A stretch of DNA of 64,000 bases, from NCBI GenBank assembly GCA_937915375.1, contig CALDMO010000005.1, forward strand, positions 5,568 to 69,567. The letters are read 5' to 3'. The stretch's first letter is position 1. Each line of letters begins with the position of its first letter. Source of the stretch: an uncultured Marvinbryantia sp. (GTDB lineage Bacteria; Bacillota; Clostridia; Lachnospirales; Lachnospiraceae). The position numbers and the translations under genes are program-made. The notes under the pieces were generated by a model, which saw nothing but the letters and a program-made list of their open reading frames with translations, was not told the DNA's origin and did not search any database. Of the stretch, positions 43,846 to 51,839 are shown piece after piece.

Positions 43846-45153
43846 ATGTCATTTGAAAAGAATAGATGGAGCGCGGAGAAAAATAGAGTGAATCAAAATG
43901 ACGTGTCAGTGATGCAGCAGGGAACCGATATGGGAACGCTGCGTTTAAATGTAATGTCCGCGGTACGGGATGTGCCGATTGAAAATGCGGTGGTGCAAAT
44001 ATCTTATACAGGAGATCCGGACAGTGAAATTCAGACGCTGCGTACAGATGCGTCTGGACGGACAGAGGTCATCAGCCTAAAGGCGCCGCTTTTGGAATAT
44101 TCTTTGACGCCGGGGGAAGTGCAGCCTTATGCGGAATATACGTTTCGTGTGTCGGCAGAGGGATTTGAGACCATTACCCTTTCGGGGAGTGAGATTTTCG
44201 CAGGAGAGCTTTCTTTGCAGGATATCCGGATGCGTCCGATCAGAGAACAGGAAATACCGGATATTGTGGTGATTCCTGATCATACGCTATATGGCAGTTA
44301 CCCGCCGAAAATAGCCGAGGAAGAGATTAAGCCGATCAATATTTCCGGGGAAATCGTGCTTTCTAGGGTAGTTGTTCCGGAATTTGTCATTGTGCATGAT
44401 GGCACGCCACGTGATACGACTGCTTCGGATTACTATGTGCGCTATAAAGACTACATAAAAAATGTAGCGTCCAGTGAGATTTATTCGACCTGGCCGAGGG
44501 CGGCGCTTGAAGCAAATATTCTGGCGATTATGTCTTTTTCGCTGAATCGCGTCTACACAGAGTGGTATCGAAATAAGGGATATAATTTTACAATCACCTC
44601 ATCAACCGCCTTTGATCAGAAATGGATTTACGGAAGAAATATTTTTGAAAGCATTTCTGAAGTGGTAGATGATTTGTTTAATTCTTATCTGTCCAGACCA
44701 AATGTGAAACAGCCGATTCTAACGCAGTATTGCGACGGTAATCGTGTTATCTGTCCGAATTGGATGAGTCAGTGGGGATCTAAAAATTTGGCGGATCAGG
44801 GATATTCGGCAATTGAGATCCTGCGCTATTATTACGGAGATTCCATCTATGTTAACACGGCAGAGGAGGTGGCAGGAATCCCAGTGTCATGGCCGGGCTA
44901 TAACCTGACGGTCGGTTCCAGCGGCGATGCAGTAAGACAATTTCAGGAGCAGTTAAATGCAATCTCTAATAACTTTCCGCTGATTCCGAAAATTGCGGTG
45001 GATGGAATATTTGGTCCGGCAACAAAAAACGCGGTAGAAGTTTTTCAAAGAGTGTTCGATCTTACACCGGATGGAATTGTAGGCAGACGTACCTGGAATA
45101 AAATACAGGAGATTTACGTGGGTGTGACAAGAATTGCGGAATTAAATCCATAG
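43846..45153 (+). CDS. SpoIID/LytB-like protein with peptidoglycan-binding domain
   Basis: This 435-residue protein has an N-terminal beta-rich domain with carboxypeptidase-regulatory flavour (GTLRLNVMSAVRDVPIENAV). A SpoIID-like domain follows from about residue 190 (YKDYIKNVASSEIYSTWP, later NWMSQWGSKNLADQGYSAI). The C-terminus is PG_binding_1 (VDGIFGPATKNAVEVFQRV). SpoIID cuts glycan strands during engulfment. No signal peptide is seen, so export or spore-compartment use is unclear. The ATG with GGAG eight bases upstream was preferred to a GTG at 43711. It may contribute to cortex or wall remodelling. Confidence 0.8.
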   Translation: MSFEKNRWSAEKNRVNQNDVSVMQQGTDMGTLRLNVMSAVRDVPIENAVVQISYTGDPDSEIQTLRTDASGRTEVISLKAPLLEYSLTPGEVQPYAEYTFRVSAEGFETITLSGSEIFAGELSLQDIRMRPIREQEIPDIVVIPDHTLYGSYPPKIAEEEIKPINISGEIVLSRVVVPEFVIVHDGTPRDTTASDYYVRYKDYIKNVASSEIYSTWPRAALEANILAIMSFSLNRVYTEWYRNKGYNFTITSSTAFDQKWIYGRNIFESISEVVDDLFNSYLSRPNVKQPILTQYCDGNRVICPNWMSQWGSKNLADQGYSAIEILRYYYGDSIYVNTAEEVAGIPVSWPGYNLTVGSSGDAVRQFQEQLNAISNNFPLIPKIAVDGIFGPATKNAVEVFQRVFDLTPDGIVGRRTWNKIQEIYVGVTRIAELNP

Positions 45154-45205
45154 AGATTTATGCTGGAAAAGTAGGAAGAGGTTTCCTTTCTTATATCAAA
45201 AACAG

Positions 45206-45234
45206 CAGCTCTCGGCGATTTATGCCGAGAGCTG
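45206..45234. terminator. Bidirectional terminator between SpoIID-like gene and ABC-F gene
   Basis: CAGCTCTCGGC pairs with GCCGAGAGCTG over an 11-bp stem with a 7-base loop. A-rich and T-rich flanks suit termination of both converging genes. Confidence 0.8.
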
Positions 45235-45243
45235 TTTGCATTC

Positions 45244-46881
45244 CTAAAATTCTTCTTCCTGTACTTCTGCTGTATAAACCTGACGTTTTCTTGCCATTTC
45301 ATCGCTGGCGAGATATTCGTCGTAGGTGGTAATTTTGTCAATCAGTATGCCGTTTGGCAGGATCTCCATAATACGGTTTGCGGTCGTCTGTACAATCTGA
45401 TGGTCGCGGGAAGTAAAGATAATCACGCCCGGGAATTTGATCATACCGTTGTTGAGAGCAGTGATCGCTTCCATGTCCAGGTGGTTAGTCGGCTCGTCAA
45501 AGAGCAGAACATTGGAGCCGCTGATCATCATTTTGGAGAGCAGGCAGCGCACCTTCTCGCCGCCGGAGAGTACCTTTACTTTTTTTACACCGTCTTCGCC
45601 GGCAAAGAGCATACGTCCGAGGAAACCGCGCACATAAGTGGCATCTTTTATCTCGGAATACTGGGTCAGCCAGTCAACGATAATCAGATCGTTGTCAAAT
45701 TCTTTGGTGTAGTCTTTTGGGAAATAGGACTGCGATGTTGTTACACCCCATTTATAGGTGCCGGCATCCGGTTCCATTTCGCCGGACAGAATCTGCAGGA
45801 GCGTGGTTTTTGCCAGTTCGTTTCCGCCGACCAGTGCGATCTTATCATCATGTCCGACGGTAAAGGTCAGGTTGTCAAGAACCTTTACACCGTCAATTGT
45901 CTTTGTCAGACCTTCTACAAAAAGCACTTCATTTCCAATCTCACGGTTCGGACGGAAGTCAATGTACGGATATTTACGGCTGGATGGTTTGATGGTATCC
46001 AACTCGATTTTTTCCAATGCACGTTTTCGAGAAGTTGCCTGTTTGGATTTGGACGCGTTGGCGCTGAAGCGGGAGATAAAGTCCTGCAACTCCTTAATCT
46101 TTTCCTCTTTCTTCTTGTTGGCTTCTTTCATCTGTTTGATCATCAGCTGACTGGATTCGTACCAGAAGTCGTAGTTTCCGGCATAGAGCTGAATTTTTCC
46201 GTAATCGATATCGGCAGTATGCGTGCAGACCTTATTTAAGAAGTAACGGTCATGAGAGACCACGATAACGGTGTTCGGAAAATCGATCAGGAAATCCTCC
46301 AGCCATTCAATTGCTGCAAGATCCAGGTGGTTGGTCGGCTCGTCCAAAAGCAGGATGTCCGGATTGCCAAACAGTGCGCGTGCCAGCAGTACTTTCACTT
46401 TTTCGCTGCCGTTTAAGTCTTTCATTAAATTATAGTGCAGTTCGGTTTCAATGCCGAGACCGTTCAGCAGCTGCGCTGCGTCAGATTCTGCTTCCCAGCC
46501 ATTCATTTCCGCAAACTCACCTTCCAGTTCGCTGGCCCGGATACCGTCTGCTTCCGAAAAATCTTCTTTTGCATAGATGGCGTCTTTTTCTTTCATAATA
46601 TCATAAAGACGCTGATTTCCCATGATTACGGTATCAAGTACCGGAAAATCATCATATTTAAAGTGATCCTGTTCCAACACGGAAAGACGCTGGCCTGGGG
46701 TGATCACTATTTCACCATTGGTTGTGTCCAGCTGACCGGACAGGATTTTCAGAAACGTGGATTTTCCGGCGCCGTTTGCTCCGATAAGTCCGTAGCAGTT
46801 GCCCTCGGTAAACTTGATGTTTACATCCTCAAAGAGCGCTTTTTTACCGATTCTGAGTGTCACATTATTTGCACTGATCAT
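45244..46881 (-). CDS. ABC-F family ATPase (YbiT-like)
   Basis: ABC-F proteins bind the ribosome and act in translation or antibiotic protection; they have no membrane part. Two ATPase domains are joined by a lysine-rich linker (about residues 245-300, ARASKSKQ-like RFSANASKSKQATSR). Site one has Walker A GANGAGKST (34-42) and Walker B LLLDEPTNHLD. In domain two, Walker A reads GGNELAKTT (352-360), not GxxGxGKT/S, and the H-loop is SRD (491-493), not SHD. The first signature is LNGSE, the second LSGGE. The 545-residue length and sequence fit the YbiT group. GAGGAG precedes the start. Confidence 0.92.
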   Translation of the reverse strand: MISANNVTLRIGKKALFEDVNIKFTEGNCYGLIGANGAGKSTFLKILSGQLDTTNGEIVITPGQRLSVLEQDHFKYDDFPVLDTVIMGNQRLYDIMKEKDAIYAKEDFSEADGIRASELEGEFAEMNGWEAESDAAQLLNGLGIETELHYNLMKDLNGSEKVKVLLARALFGNPDILLLDEPTNHLDLAAIEWLEDFLIDFPNTVIVVSHDRYFLNKVCTHTADIDYGKIQLYAGNYDFWYESSQLMIKQMKEANKKKEEKIKELQDFISRFSANASKSKQATSRKRALEKIELDTIKPSSRKYPYIDFRPNREIGNEVLFVEGLTKTIDGVKVLDNLTFTVGHDDKIALVGGNELAKTTLLQILSGEMEPDAGTYKWGVTTSQSYFPKDYTKEFDNDLIIVDWLTQYSEIKDATYVRGFLGRMLFAGEDGVKKVKVLSGGEKVRCLLSKMMISGSNVLLFDEPTNHLDMEAITALNNGMIKFPGVIIFTSRDHQIVQTTANRIMEILPNGILIDKITTYDEYLASDEMARKRQVYTAEVQEEEF

Positions 46882-46928
46882 AATTTACTCCTCATAACTG
46901 AATATTGGTTGTTCGTTACCTACAGACT

Positions 46929-46956
46929 ATTCTATCCAAAACGAGGAAAAAAGCAA
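46929..46956 (-). promoter_or_regulatory. Promoter of the ABC-F gene
   Basis: On the reverse strand, -35 TTGCTT (46951-46956) and -10 TAGAAT (46929-46934) are 16 bases apart. It overlaps back to back with the promoter of the LCP gene. Confidence 0.5.
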
Positions 46957-46963
46957 GTGTTTA

Positions 46964-46992
46964 TTGAGGTTTTTGGCTTACTATGTTATGAT
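46964..46992 (+). promoter_or_regulatory. Promoter of the LCP gene
   Basis: A -35 TTGAGG and a -10 TATGAT are 17 bases apart; the -10 is extended (TG-T). It lies about 34 bases before the TTG start. Confidence 0.6.
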
Positions 46993-47025
46993 GTTTAAGA
47001 CAAAACATGAAAGGGGAGATGAAAT

Positions 47026-48057
47026 TTGTCAAGAAAAAACAAAAAGAAACGTTTTCATCTGTTTCGTTTTCTGTTCGAAGTGCTGGTATTGGTGATTTTG
47101 GCTGCCGGGCTGTTTGTGGCTTCCAAATTTACAAAGATCGGTAAGGGCAGGATTGAAGCACACAATCTGATAAAGAACGAAAACATTGCGGCGGACGAGC
47201 TGGATAGGATGGATAATTTTACAGATATTGCGCTGTTTGGTGTGGATTCCCGTGAGGGAGCAATGGAGTCCGGCACGAACAGCGATACGATCATGATCTG
47301 CAGTATCAATAAGAAAACGCATGAGATCAAGCTGACGTCGGTTTATCGAGATACGTATTTGGATACAACAGACGGTGAATATCGTAAATGCACGGAAGTA
47401 TATGCGATTGGCGGAACGCAGCAGGCAATCAGTATGCTGAACAAGAATCTCGACCTGAACATCACAGATTATGTGACAGTAAATTTTGAAGCGGTCGTGG
47501 AAATTGTTGATCTTTTGGGAGGGGTGGATATCAATCTGACCGAAGGTGAAGCTCAGTGGATCAATAATTATCTGGTAGAAGGCCGTCAGGTACTTGGCCG
47601 AGAATGCGAGGACGTACCGGGACCGGGGATGCAGCATTTGAACGGTATGCAGGCGCTGGCTTACAGCCGGATTCGTTATATCGGCTTGGACTATGAGCGT
47701 ACGGAACGCCAGAGGACTGTGCTGACTCAGCTGTTCGAGAAGGCGAAAAATATCAGTATTTTTGATATCAACACCATATTGGATAAGGCGCTGCCGCTGG
47801 TTTCTACCAGTCTTTCGACAGGAGAACTGATTTCTCTGGCAACGGGAGTCGGTCGTTACAGTATGGGAGAGACACAGGGATTTCCGTTTGAAAAGACAAC
47901 GGCGAATATTGCGGCGGGGGATTGTGTGATACCAGTTAATCTTGCTGCGAATGTGTCGGAGCTTCACAGCTTTTTATATGGAACAAGCAGTTATGTACCG
48001 TCTGCTACCGTGCAGGAAATCAGTGACAATATCGCGGCAGAAACCGGTATTTACTAA
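47026..48057 (+). CDS. LytR-CpsA-Psr (LCP) family wall-polymer ligase
   Basis: LCP enzymes move lipid-linked teichoic acids or capsules onto peptidoglycan on the outer face. The 343-residue protein has a basic N-terminus and one span (residues 10-28). Its LCP domain includes FGVDSREG, SDTIMICSINKKTHEIKLTS, VYRDTYLD and ALAYSRIRY, with arginines and aspartates that bind the pyrophosphate. Start is TTG after AAGGGGAG. It is a natural partner of the polymer genes at 9-33 kb, though not linked to them. Confidence 0.92.
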   Translation: MSRKNKKKRFHLFRFLFEVLVLVILAAGLFVASKFTKIGKGRIEAHNLIKNENIAADELDRMDNFTDIALFGVDSREGAMESGTNSDTIMICSINKKTHEIKLTSVYRDTYLDTTDGEYRKCTEVYAIGGTQQAISMLNKNLDLNITDYVTVNFEAVVEIVDLLGGVDINLTEGEAQWINNYLVEGRQVLGRECEDVPGPGMQHLNGMQALAYSRIRYIGLDYERTERQRTVLTQLFEKAKNISIFDINTILDKALPLVSTSLSTGELISLATGVGRYSMGETQGFPFEKTTANIAAGDCVIPVNLAANVSELHSFLYGTSSYVPSATVQEISDNIAAETGIY

Positions 48058-48075
48058 AAAATTCAGATAAAATTC

Positions 48076-48113
48076 GACTAAAAATACCAGACGGAATCTG
48101 ACTGTCTTATAAT
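48076..48113 (+). promoter_or_regulatory. Promoter and possible operator of the first XRE regulator
   Basis: GACTAAAA (48076), a dyad CAGA-N5-TCTG (48088-48100) and -10 TATAAT (48108-48113) lie in that order. The same elements with almost the same spacing precede the second regulator. Confidence 0.5.
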
Positions 48114-48141
48114 CTACCTAGAAGGGCAGGGAGGCGGTTAG

Positions 48142-48366
48142 ATGAAGAGATATAAGCGTATTCGAGATTTGCGTGAGGATAAAGATATCACACAGGAAAG
48201 ACTGGCGGAATATCTCGGAATATCCCAGAGAGCATATAGTCGGTATGAAACGGCTGACAGTATGATGCCCCTTGATCTTTTGATAAAAATCGCGGATTTT
48301 CATAATGTCAGCGTTGATTATCTGTTGGAAAGAACTGATATTCCAAACAGATATCCAGAAAGATAA
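48142..48366 (+). CDS. XRE-family helix-turn-helix regulator, first copy
   Basis: This 74-residue protein is a single HTH_3 domain: LREDKDITQERLAEYLGISQ, RAYSRYETADSMMPLDLLIK, then HNVSVDYLLERTDIP. Such small Cro/C1-like proteins bind DNA as dimers. The start follows GGGAGGCGG. A closely similar gene lies 188 bases on, so the two arose by duplication. The target is unknown; the shared upstream dyad suggests auto- or cross-control. Confidence 0.9.
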   Translation: MKRYKRIRDLREDKDITQERLAEYLGISQRAYSRYETADSMMPLDLLIKIADFHNVSVDYLLERTDIPNRYPER

Positions 48367-48429
48367 ACACTGTAAAACAGGGTACACCGGCGTGTATCCG
48401 TTTTGTGTTGATGAACATAGATAATATAT

Positions 48430-48468
48430 GACTAAAAGTGAATCAGACTGAAAAATCTGCATTATACT
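48430..48468 (+). promoter_or_regulatory. Promoter and possible operator of the second XRE regulator
   Basis: GACTAAAA (48430), dyad CAGA-N8-TCTG (48444-48459) and -10 TATACT (48463-48468). The arrangement mirrors that before the first copy, with one base difference in spacing. Confidence 0.5.
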
Positions 48469-48554
48469 AATCCCAATGTGGCTTTCGATACAGTCGCTGT
48501 CTTGCAGCAATTGGAAGGAGTGTTTTCCAAGAGACCACAAAGGGAGGCGGCAAT

Positions 48555-48788
48555 ATGCAGAAGTATGTGAGGATTCGCAATTTACGGGAAGACCAGGATT
48601 TAAGCCAGGCAGCGCTGGCAGAAAAACTTGGGTTGACACAGAGGACGTACAGCAGATATGAAAATGCGGACAGCATGATGCCTCTGGATATTCTAATAAA
48701 AATTGCTGATTTCTACAATGTGAGTATTGATTATCTTCTTGAGCGGACAGATTCGCCGAGAAGGTATCCAAAAAAGAAAAAGATCTGA
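48555..48788 (+). CDS. XRE-family helix-turn-helix regulator, second copy
   Basis: This 77-residue protein is nearly the same design as the first copy (LREDQDLSQAALAEKLGLTQ, RTYSRYENADSMMPLDILIK, YNVSIDYLLERTDSP) with a lysine-rich tail. The recognition helix region differs (LAEYLGISQRAY against LAEKLGLTQRTY), so binding sites may have diverged. GGGAGGCGG precedes the ATG as in copy one. The Gx transporter gene follows after 31 bases and may be in the same transcript. Confidence 0.9.
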   Translation: MQKYVRIRNLREDQDLSQAALAEKLGLTQRTYSRYENADSMMPLDILIKIADFYNVSIDYLLERTDSPRRYPKKKKI

Positions 48789-48819
48789 TGCACGAAACCG
48801 GAAAGGATCTGCACAGTTC

Positions 48820-49338
48820 ATGTACAAACAGAATAACAAAAGAAAAACGGCAGCGCAGCGCATTTCCATGTATGGAATATGTATTGCGCTGGCTATGATA
48901 CTGAGTTATGTGGAAACACTGATTCCGATTCATTTCGCCGTCCCCGGAGTGAAGCCGGGGCTGGCGAATCTGGCGGTGATCGTAGCGCTCTATTTGATGT
49001 CCCCAGTGGATGCCTGGGTAATTTCCATGGTGCGCATTGTTTTAGTATCGTTTACATTCGGGAATGTGGCAGCGCTCATGTATAGTCTTGCAGGTGCAGT
49101 ATTGAGCCTGAGTGCAATGGTGCTTTGTCAAAAAAAGAGATGGCTTACCATGACGGGGGTCAGTATTGTCGGTGGTGTGATGCATAATATCGGACAGCTT
49201 TTGATGGCGGCGGTTGCGTTGGAGAGTGCGGCGGTTTTTACATATTTGCCGGCGCTTCTTCTGGCAGGTGTGTTAGCGGGCGCGCTGATTGGGCTGCTCG
49301 GAGGTATGCTTTTGAAACGGCTTCCGCGTACATTTTGA
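48820..49338 (+). CDS. Gx transporter family membrane protein (HepS-like)
   Basis: This 172-residue protein has five to six membrane spans with ALAMILSYVETLIPIHF, the conserved GVKPGLANLAVI, and GNVAALMYSLAGA. It belongs to a family annotated as Gx transporter or heptaprenyl diphosphate synthase component I; the substrate is not established. The ATG at 48820 was chosen; its ribosome site is weak. It is next to a NusG-domain-II protein, a common neighbour that is linked with flavin/electron-transfer loci, but the other genes of that locus are missing here. Confidence 0.8.
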   Translation: MYKQNNKRKTAAQRISMYGICIALAMILSYVETLIPIHFAVPGVKPGLANLAVIVALYLMSPVDAWVISMVRIVLVSFTFGNVAALMYSLAGAVLSLSAMVLCQKKRWLTMTGVSIVGGVMHNIGQLLMAAVALESAAVFTYLPALLLAGVLAGALIGLLGGMLLKRLPRTF

Positions 49339-49405
49339 TAGAAATGTCTGAAATTACCGGTCAAAACAGCGACTGTAGGTTGTGAATGTAAATAACGGAG
49401 GCAGG

Positions 49406-49774
49406 ATGAAACAGAAAAGAAATACGATAATACTGGTGTCTGCAGTAGTAGTAGTAGCATTGGCGGTTGTGGTATTCCAAATGATTTTTTTAAAAAAAGA
49501 AGGAACATATGCGCTGGTGCAAGTGCAGCAGGAACAGCGATATCGGTTAGATCTGCAAAAAGAGACAGAGTTGGTTGTAGAAGATGAAACTGGTTTTAAT
49601 AAAATAAAAGTAAAAGACGGAGCGATAGCGGTGACGGAAGCCGACTGTCCGGACAAGGTCTGTGTGCGTACCGGATATATCAGCAAGACTGGAGAGGTGA
49701 TTGCTTGTCTTCCGCACGAATTGACGGTTACGATCAGCGGTGCGGATGCGAAAGAAGACGCGATGGTGCATTGA
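49406..49774 (+). CDS. NusG domain II-containing membrane-anchored protein
   Basis: This 122-residue protein has one N-terminal span (TIILVSAVVVVALAVVVF) and an extracellular NusG_II domain with CPDKVCVRTGYI and ACLPHELTVTI. The cysteines may bind a metal or form a disulfide. The ATG follows GGAGG. Such proteins often lie beside Gx transporter and FMN-binding genes. They are unrelated in function to the transcription factor NusG. A large palindromic terminator follows. Confidence 0.85.
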   Translation: MKQKRNTIILVSAVVVVALAVVVFQMIFLKKEGTYALVQVQQEQRYRLDLQKETELVVEDETGFNKIKVKDGAIAVTEADCPDKVCVRTGYISKTGEVIACLPHELTVTISGADAKEDAMVH

Positions 49775-49781
49775 GTTTTCA

Positions 49782-49826
49782 ACTAAAAAAGATTTGAGAT
49801 TTTTAAAATCTCAAATCTTTTTTAGT
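49782..49826. terminator. 22-bp palindromic terminator between convergent genes
   Basis: The left arm (49782-49803) and right arm (49805-49826) are perfect complements of 22 bases, with A6 at the left and T6 at the right. It ends both the NusG-II and the CNNM gene transcripts. Confidence 0.88.
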
Positions 49827-49844
49827 ATTTGAAGGAAATTCCGT

Positions 49845-51125
49845 TTATGCCTCAACAGTATTTTCTTCCGGGATCGCAAACGGCAGATACATATGGATCC
49901 GATCGATGCGGTTTTTGTCCACAGAATCAACTACTAGACGGATTTCTTCTTTAGTGGTAATGCTTTCTCCGGCAACCGGAAGATGATCCAGATATTCAAT
50001 TACAAATCCGCCGAGAGAATCGTAATCTTCGGATTCAAGGGAAAGACCGAGCGCATCGTTGATATCATCCAGCTTCATGGAGCCTGCAATCACAAACTCG
50101 GTATCAGAAATCCGGCGGATCAGATCTTCCTCATCTTTATCATATTCATCGCGGATTTCGCCGACGATTTCTTCCAGCAGATCTTCCAGGGTGATCAGTC
50201 CTGCGGTTGCGCCGTATTCGTCGAGTACGATCGTGAAGTTGTTGGAAGCCTGACGCATTTCCTCCAGAAGCTCTGAGGTGCGCTTATATTCATAGGTGAA
50301 ATATGGTTCACGCATCAAAGTGCGCATATCGAACGTATCCTCACCATTGAAAACAATATCTTTTATGTTGATGACTCCGATCACATGATCCGGACTTTCT
50401 TCGTAAACCGGAAGACGTGTGAATTTTTCTTCGCGGAAAATGGCAAATACTTCGTTAAACGGTGTATTCACATCTACGGAAACCATATCTACACGCGGAA
50501 CCATGATGTCCTTTGCTTGTGCGTCGCCAAAATCGAATACATTGTAGATCATCTGTTTTTCATCTGTTTCGATTACGCCGTCCTCATGGCTGACATCCAC
50601 ATATGTACGCAGTTCCGTTTCAGTCATCGTTTCTGGTTTTGCGTGAGGATCTATCCTGAACAGTTTCAGAAACAGGTGAGCGAGCATGTTTGTCAGAAAA
50701 ATAAGCGGTGTCAAAATTTTCATTAATAGCCAAATCATTCTCGCATAGGCAAGAGCAAGATTCTCACTGTGGATGCTGGCCAGAGTCTTTGGCGAAATCT
50801 CACCGAAAATCAGTATCAGAAGTGTCAGAATACCGGTGCCGACACTGACATAAACATTTCCAAACACACGCATTGTCAGAGAAGTTGCCAGTGAAGAAGC
50901 GGAAAGATTTACAATATTGTTGCCAATCAGGATTGCTCCGAGCATTTTTCCCGGATCTTCTGTTACTTTTAAAAATATCTCCGCATTTTTGTTGCCCTGG
51001 GCGGCCAGCCCCTTAAGTTTGATTTTGTTTGCTGTTGTCAATGCTGTCTCCGCGGATGAAAAAAAAGCGGAAAGAACAATGAGCAGAATGATTGCGCCAA
51101 ATTGTATGGCGTCTCCTGAATCCAA
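49845..51125 (-). CDS. CNNM/CBS-domain membrane protein (hemolysin-C/CorC family)
   Basis: This 426-residue protein has a DUF21/CNNM membrane domain (residues 1-190, AFFSSAETALTTANKIK, GEISPKTLAS). A CBS pair follows (about residues 205-325, DIMVPRVDMVSVD, TRLPVYEESPDHVIGVI), then a C-terminal transporter-associated CorC_HlyC domain. CNNM proteins move or sense magnesium or sodium. The start is TTG after AAAGGAG. The label hemolysin is historical. It is convergent with the NusG-II gene. Confidence 0.92.
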   Translation of the reverse strand: MDSGDAIQFGAIILLIVLSAFFSSAETALTTANKIKLKGLAAQGNKNAEIFLKVTEDPGKMLGAILIGNNIVNLSASSLATSLTMRVFGNVYVSVGTGILTLLILIFGEISPKTLASIHSENLALAYARMIWLLMKILTPLIFLTNMLAHLFLKLFRIDPHAKPETMTETELRTYVDVSHEDGVIETDEKQMIYNVFDFGDAQAKDIMVPRVDMVSVDVNTPFNEVFAIFREEKFTRLPVYEESPDHVIGVINIKDIVFNGEDTFDMRTLMREPYFTYEYKRTSELLEEMRQASNNFTIVLDEYGATAGLITLEDLLEEIVGEIRDEYDKDEEDLIRRISDTEFVIAGSMKLDDINDALGLSLESEDYDSLGGFVIEYLDHLPVAGESITTKEEIRLVVDSVDKNRIDRIHMYLPFAIPEENTVEA

Positions 51126-51275
51126 AAAATCATCTCCTTTTAGTGTATTTGATGTACATCATAGCGTATATCGAAAAAAATTTCAAGAAAACACAAAAAA
51201 ATTATGTATTTTTAATTTTGTCATAGATTGTCCGGTATACGCATATATATGTAGTAGTGAAAAGGAGGAGGCTGT

Positions 51276-51638
51276 ATGCTGGAAAAAACAAATTTTTATA
51301 TTGTAATCCGTTCCCTGATCATTGCCTACATAATTACCGGAGCGCTTCTTTTATTTGCGGCGTTTCTGTTGTACAAGATGGAACCGGAGAAGAGCTTAGT
51401 ATCTGTCGGAATTTTAGTAATTTACGTATTCAGTAGTTTTTTTGGCGGATTTTTGGGAGGAAAAAAGATCGGCGTGAAAAAATTTGCATGGGGATTGATC
51501 ATTGGTGCGGTATATTTTTTGTTTCTGTTGCTTGCATCATGGATATTTGGAGGAGGTATTCAAGCAAAAGCGGGAGAGGTTATAACCACAATGCTTTTAT
51601 GCCTTGGCGGTGGAATGTTGGGCGGGATGTTTTCCTGA
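51276..51638 (+). CDS. TIGR04086-type small membrane protein
   Basis: This 120-residue protein has four membrane spans and glycine-rich loops (FFGGFLGGKKIGVKKFAWG, CLGGGMLGGMF). TIGR04086 is the family I recall for this size and pattern in Clostridia; its function is unknown. The ATG follows AAAGGAGG at a perfect distance. It stands before rho with an intervening promoter, so it is likely a separate gene. Confidence 0.78.
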   Translation: MLEKTNFYIVIRSLIIAYIITGALLLFAAFLLYKMEPEKSLVSVGILVIYVFSSFFGGFLGGKKIGVKKFAWGLIIGAVYFLFLLLASWIFGGGIQAKAGEVITTMLLCLGGGMLGGMFS

Positions 51639-51667
51639 TCTTAGAGAGACCTTTCATAAGAAAAGTG

Positions 51668-51697
51668 TTGCATTTATACAGGCATTTGTGTTATATT
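51668..51697 (+). promoter_or_regulatory. Promoter before rho
   Basis: A -35 TTGCAT and a -10 TATATT are 18 bases apart. A leader of about 135 bases follows to the rho start; no known regulatory RNA was recognised in it. Confidence 0.5.
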
Positions 51698-51839
51698 GGT
51701 CTAAATCTAAGTGCGTATAGTGCGCATCATGTAAATTCAGGTCAACTCAGACAGTGCTCCAAAGGGAACCGAAAATGAATAGATAAGCAATGCCGTTTCG
51801 CGAATTACAAAAGCAGACGGTGACAGAAAGGACAAATAT

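Noticed and set aside
47029..47967. 312-codon reverse frame opposite the LCP gene
   Set aside because: Antisense of a clear LCP protein with no support of its own.
51698..51839. Regulatory RNA in the rho leader
   Set aside because: Some small pairing exists but nothing stable or recognisable was found.
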